Origin: Astropecten irregularis
Taxonomy: Eukaryota; Echinodermata; Asteroidea; Paxillosida; Astropectinidae
Reading direction: 5' to 3'
Assembly: GCA_963971285.1 (NCBI GenBank)
Contig: OZ020247.1
Coordinates: forward strand, 10,188,614 to 10,252,613
DNA: 64,000 nt
This document shows, in pieces, positions 59,725 to 64,000 of the stretch. Every line of letters begins with the position of its first letter. The first letter of the stretch is position 1. The position numbers and the translations under genes are program-made. The notes under the pieces were generated by a model. It saw only the letters and a list, made by a program, of their open reading frames with translations, was not told the origin of the DNA and did not search any database.

Positions 59725-60091
59725 CAAGGTAGTATCATACTTTGGTAGGAAAACAAATTAGAAATGTTCACAGATTTACCTATAACTTTATATATGGTAT
59801 AAGGATGGTGATGGTAAAAACATGCCATTAAAATTATTCTACCTGAAATGTTGTATTTATCCGGAAATTGGTGAAGCAATGACCTAAAACATGTTTGATC
59901 TTTAAAAGATAAAAAAATAACGGTGAAAATATTTCAGAAATTCTGTGAGCGATTTTCACAGTTCTCTCAAAAAGTCGGTCCCGTATGGGACTGGGAATTT
60001 CACAGATGACTGTTACTGTATCTTCCTCGATATCTTTGCCCATGAATCTGTATTCTTTTGACAAAAAACCAAAGTATGATACTACCTTTAA
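59725..60091 (+). mobile_element. TTAA superfamily MITE, type 1
   Basis: CAAGGTAGTATCATACTTTGG to CCAAAGTATGATACTACCTTTAA. Confidence 0.8.
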
Positions 60092-61389
60092 GTGCATTCT
60101 GGGGTGAAAACATCGGGACAAATTCAATGGACTTTGGAGTTTGTGATCAAACGTGATTGACAGCTTGAAAAACAAAAAAACCCACATAAATACAAGGTTT
60201 TGTTTTTAAACTGACAAACTTTTAGATAAAAAAAAAACTGGTCAGCTGCGAGTGTCCTGACACTTTTGGGTAACCTTTACAATCAGATAATAAACATCAG
60301 TTATACTTTATCTATCTATTTTTTCAAATAAACATAAAGTTTCTGGGTTAAAGAACTTCGCACTGGAAAGATTGGACTTTTTGTGTTCTGGGGTGAGAAA
60401 AAAAAAACGTACACTGTTGACTTACATTAATAATTATTCAGTACAAAGAGACCTATAGGCTATAATTGAGTATTAAACTGTACATGTATTTCTTACGCAC
60501 ATTGGAGATTTCACCTAAACCTAGCAACCTCCCCCCCCTCCCCAAAAATCAGAAAAGTGCAAATTCCATTTCCAAAATCCTTGGATTCCGTTTCAGGCTG
60601 AAAAATTTGGCTTCAGACTGAACAAAATCTGTTTTGTGCTATATAGTTCCAAAAAGTTGTAAAACATGCAGTAAATCGTATACTAACTTTCACTGACTGT
60701 TTGGGCACTGGAAAAGTGTCGTAACTTTGCTCAGTGAGACTGTTGTCAGACTGTGTTTTGTCACCAAAAAAACAGTCAACAATTGCAAGACTAAACCATG
60801 ATTCAGTTAGCCTAGGAAATGTATATCAATCTGTTCACATAAATGATGCATTTTATGAATTTAATTCAAAAATGGATCGAATTCCGTTTCAAGGAGCATA
60901 TTATGTGAATTCCGTCCGTTTTTTTCGTTTTTGCGGAAAATCAGTGGCTCTATCAATAATGCATCTTTCGAAATGTGGCCCTAAAAGTTCTTTAACCAAA
61001 ATGCGAACTATATGAGGTCAAAACAAAAATTAAAATTTCTGTAAGCGTGCTAGGAAAAAAAATTTGTAGAGTATAATGTCAATGTGCTGCATAGTGTTTT
61101 GAAAGCTGATTTAATAAAAGTTAATTAGTTTTGTTTCACAATTTTCCATTTTTTCCCCGTTCGTTTTTGTTGTTGTTGATGTATTTTTGACAGATGCATT
61201 TACTAGAGATAGAAAGCTGCACAGGAAAGATTTTTTTTTTGATGATTTGTTTTCCCTTTTGTTCAATTTGATCAATGTGCGTCAATTATAATATATGTAC
61301 AGAAAACTTCAATAAATTTACCTTTTTTTATACTTAATTTCTTCAAATCTGTAATATATTTTTTTAAAACAACTTAACATACAGTATTA

Positions 61390-62549
61390 TGTATTACACT
61401 TTAATATCAATAGTGTTCTAGAAATGGATCACGCCAAATGTTTCCAAAGCCAATTGGCCGGGAAAACAATTTGGCTACAACTAGTACAAACCGGTTTGAG
61501 ACCAGAAAACTCAGCTCAAACGATTCACTGTGTACAAAAAAACAACTTTCCCAGCAAAGCACCAGTTTGGACAGGAAAATCAAACTGGTCAAAACCAGAG
61601 AAAAACCAGTTTTGCTAACTGCTCCCAAAAAGTTGCAGTAGCCGGACATCTAAGAAGGAAAAACCACAAAACAACAACAACAACAATTGGAAGCATTTAA
61701 ATAAACAAATGACATAAACCACATTATCGTCTGTTTCCTTCCCCCAAAAGAATCTTTCCCTTTTTGAAAAAGACACTGCAAGAGTTGTTTTCGTTTTCGG
61801 AAAAATCCTCAAAATATTTGGCCAACTTCACTTCAAAACATTCCTGCATTGACTTTATATGGAGGCTTTCAATTTTATTTCCAAGATGGCTTCTAAAGCG
61901 AAAGCCAAATTTGAAAAGCGATGCCAAAATTCCTCTTTCCTCCTTGAAAATATCCCAAACAATAAAAAATCTCTTCATTTATTTGATTTTCCACTTGGGG
62001 GAAAAAACAAAAATTCAAAGTTTATTTACAGAATCGTCAGACTGACGCCATGATTTCAAGTCCTGATGCAACATCCCTCGTCTCACGTCTACAAACTGGG
62101 ATAAATAATCAATTTCTAAGTGACAAAAAAAAATGACCCCAAAAAATAATTAAAAAAACCTACCAAAAAACGTATTTATATAAATGACAATATTTTGGGA
62201 AGCAAATGGTGGCACTGGCAAGAACCACAATTAATTTTATAACCGTCTAAAAGCAGTTCAAAGATAAAAATTCTGCTTGTATAAACCTCAAAGAGTACGA
62301 CTCTATACACATACAATTCATCCGATGAAATAAACTTTTAACCAGTGCTTAACCAGAGCGAACCGGTTGGAACCGGTTGGAACCGGTCGGAACTGGTTGG
62401 AACAAGTTTCTGACACCTGAACAATTTGTTTTGTTTGGGTTGCTTGTCTTTTTGAAACAACGTTCTATTGAAAAAAAAAAACTCCGCCTGACTTGCTGGG
62501 TTTTAATACCTCTAGCTTTTTGGAGACGGCACCGGCGCCGACGGGCAGC
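61390..62549 (-). other. Probable 3' UTR and flank of the ERK gene
   Basis: Downstream of the stop at 62550 there is AT-rich sequence without a supported gene. It contains clustered AACCGGTT-like motifs at 61440-61620 and 62340-62405 (separate finding) and several minus-strand AATAAA matches. The short ORFs here overlap in several frames and resemble no family I know. Confidence 0.4.

Positions 62550-64000
<1,451 letters not shown>

Larger units (their letters stand above)
51725..61389. other. Intergenic region between the GDPD start and the ERK 3' end
   Basis: It holds a candidate NRF1 site, a 110-nt hairpin (52286-52397), a GAATTCCACTGACGG element, TTAA MITEs, a small element with GGGCCTGTTTGTTAA ends (55937-56058), a minisatellite at 56390-56550, a tRNA-SINE at 57840-57990 and a long inverted repeat at 58908-59425. 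The stretches 53460-54860 and 60100-61380 are AT-rich and I see nothing coding there. Confidence 0.5.

Overview
The window is animal nuclear DNA. Genes are split into many short exons (25-233 nt) with GT/AG introns, sit far apart, and are surrounded by dense miniature transposons and tRNA-derived SINEs. I see no bacterial, organellar or viral gene. The proteins and the repeat style suggest a marine invertebrate deuterostome, possibly an echinoderm. That placement is an inference, not a proof.

Four protein genes could be rebuilt by hand from splice sites and reading phase. (1) 775-17320, minus strand: a complete peroxisomal acyl-CoA oxidase of the ACOX3 type, 15 coding exons, 702 residues, ending in the peroxisomal signal SKL. 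(2) 20548-31724, plus strand: a complete PIG-S, subunit of the GPI transamidase, 14 coding exons, 545 residues. It is head-to-head with ACOX3 across about 1.6 kb that must hold both promoters. (3) 37061-51724, minus strand: a GDPD1/GDPD3-like glycerophosphodiester phosphodiesterase of about 335 residues. Two homologous 140-nt exons (43680-43819 and 45790-45929) can only be used one at a time, and one upstream exon carries a one-base frameshift. (4) 62550-63540, minus strand: the last two coding exons of an ERK-type MAP kinase, whose 5' part lies beyond the window. The four genes share no obvious pathway (peroxisomal lipid oxidation, GPI anchoring, lysophospholipid hydrolysis, signalling).

Most of the rest is repeats. 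A TTAA-flanked superfamily with three kinds of ends has about 20 copies. Others are a family with GGGGCCAATTTCAT ends, large palindromes, a hAT-like element with a perfect 8-bp target duplication, a TA-flanked inverted-repeat element, GAGCCG-ended elements, and several tRNA-SINEs. Tandem arrays sit in introns. A 20-bp G-rich VNTR abuts an ACOX3 splice donor. A 90-bp array lies in another ACOX3 intron. Two PIG-S arrays resemble the two halves of a tRNA gene. A 1569-bp tandem duplication (40098-43235) is almost perfect.

The most unusual signals are (a) a repeat family carrying a histone-type 3' stem-loop with compensating stem changes, downstream of a hammerhead-ribozyme-like core, and (b) the GDPD exon pair that would swap the second hydrophobic segment of a membrane enzyme.
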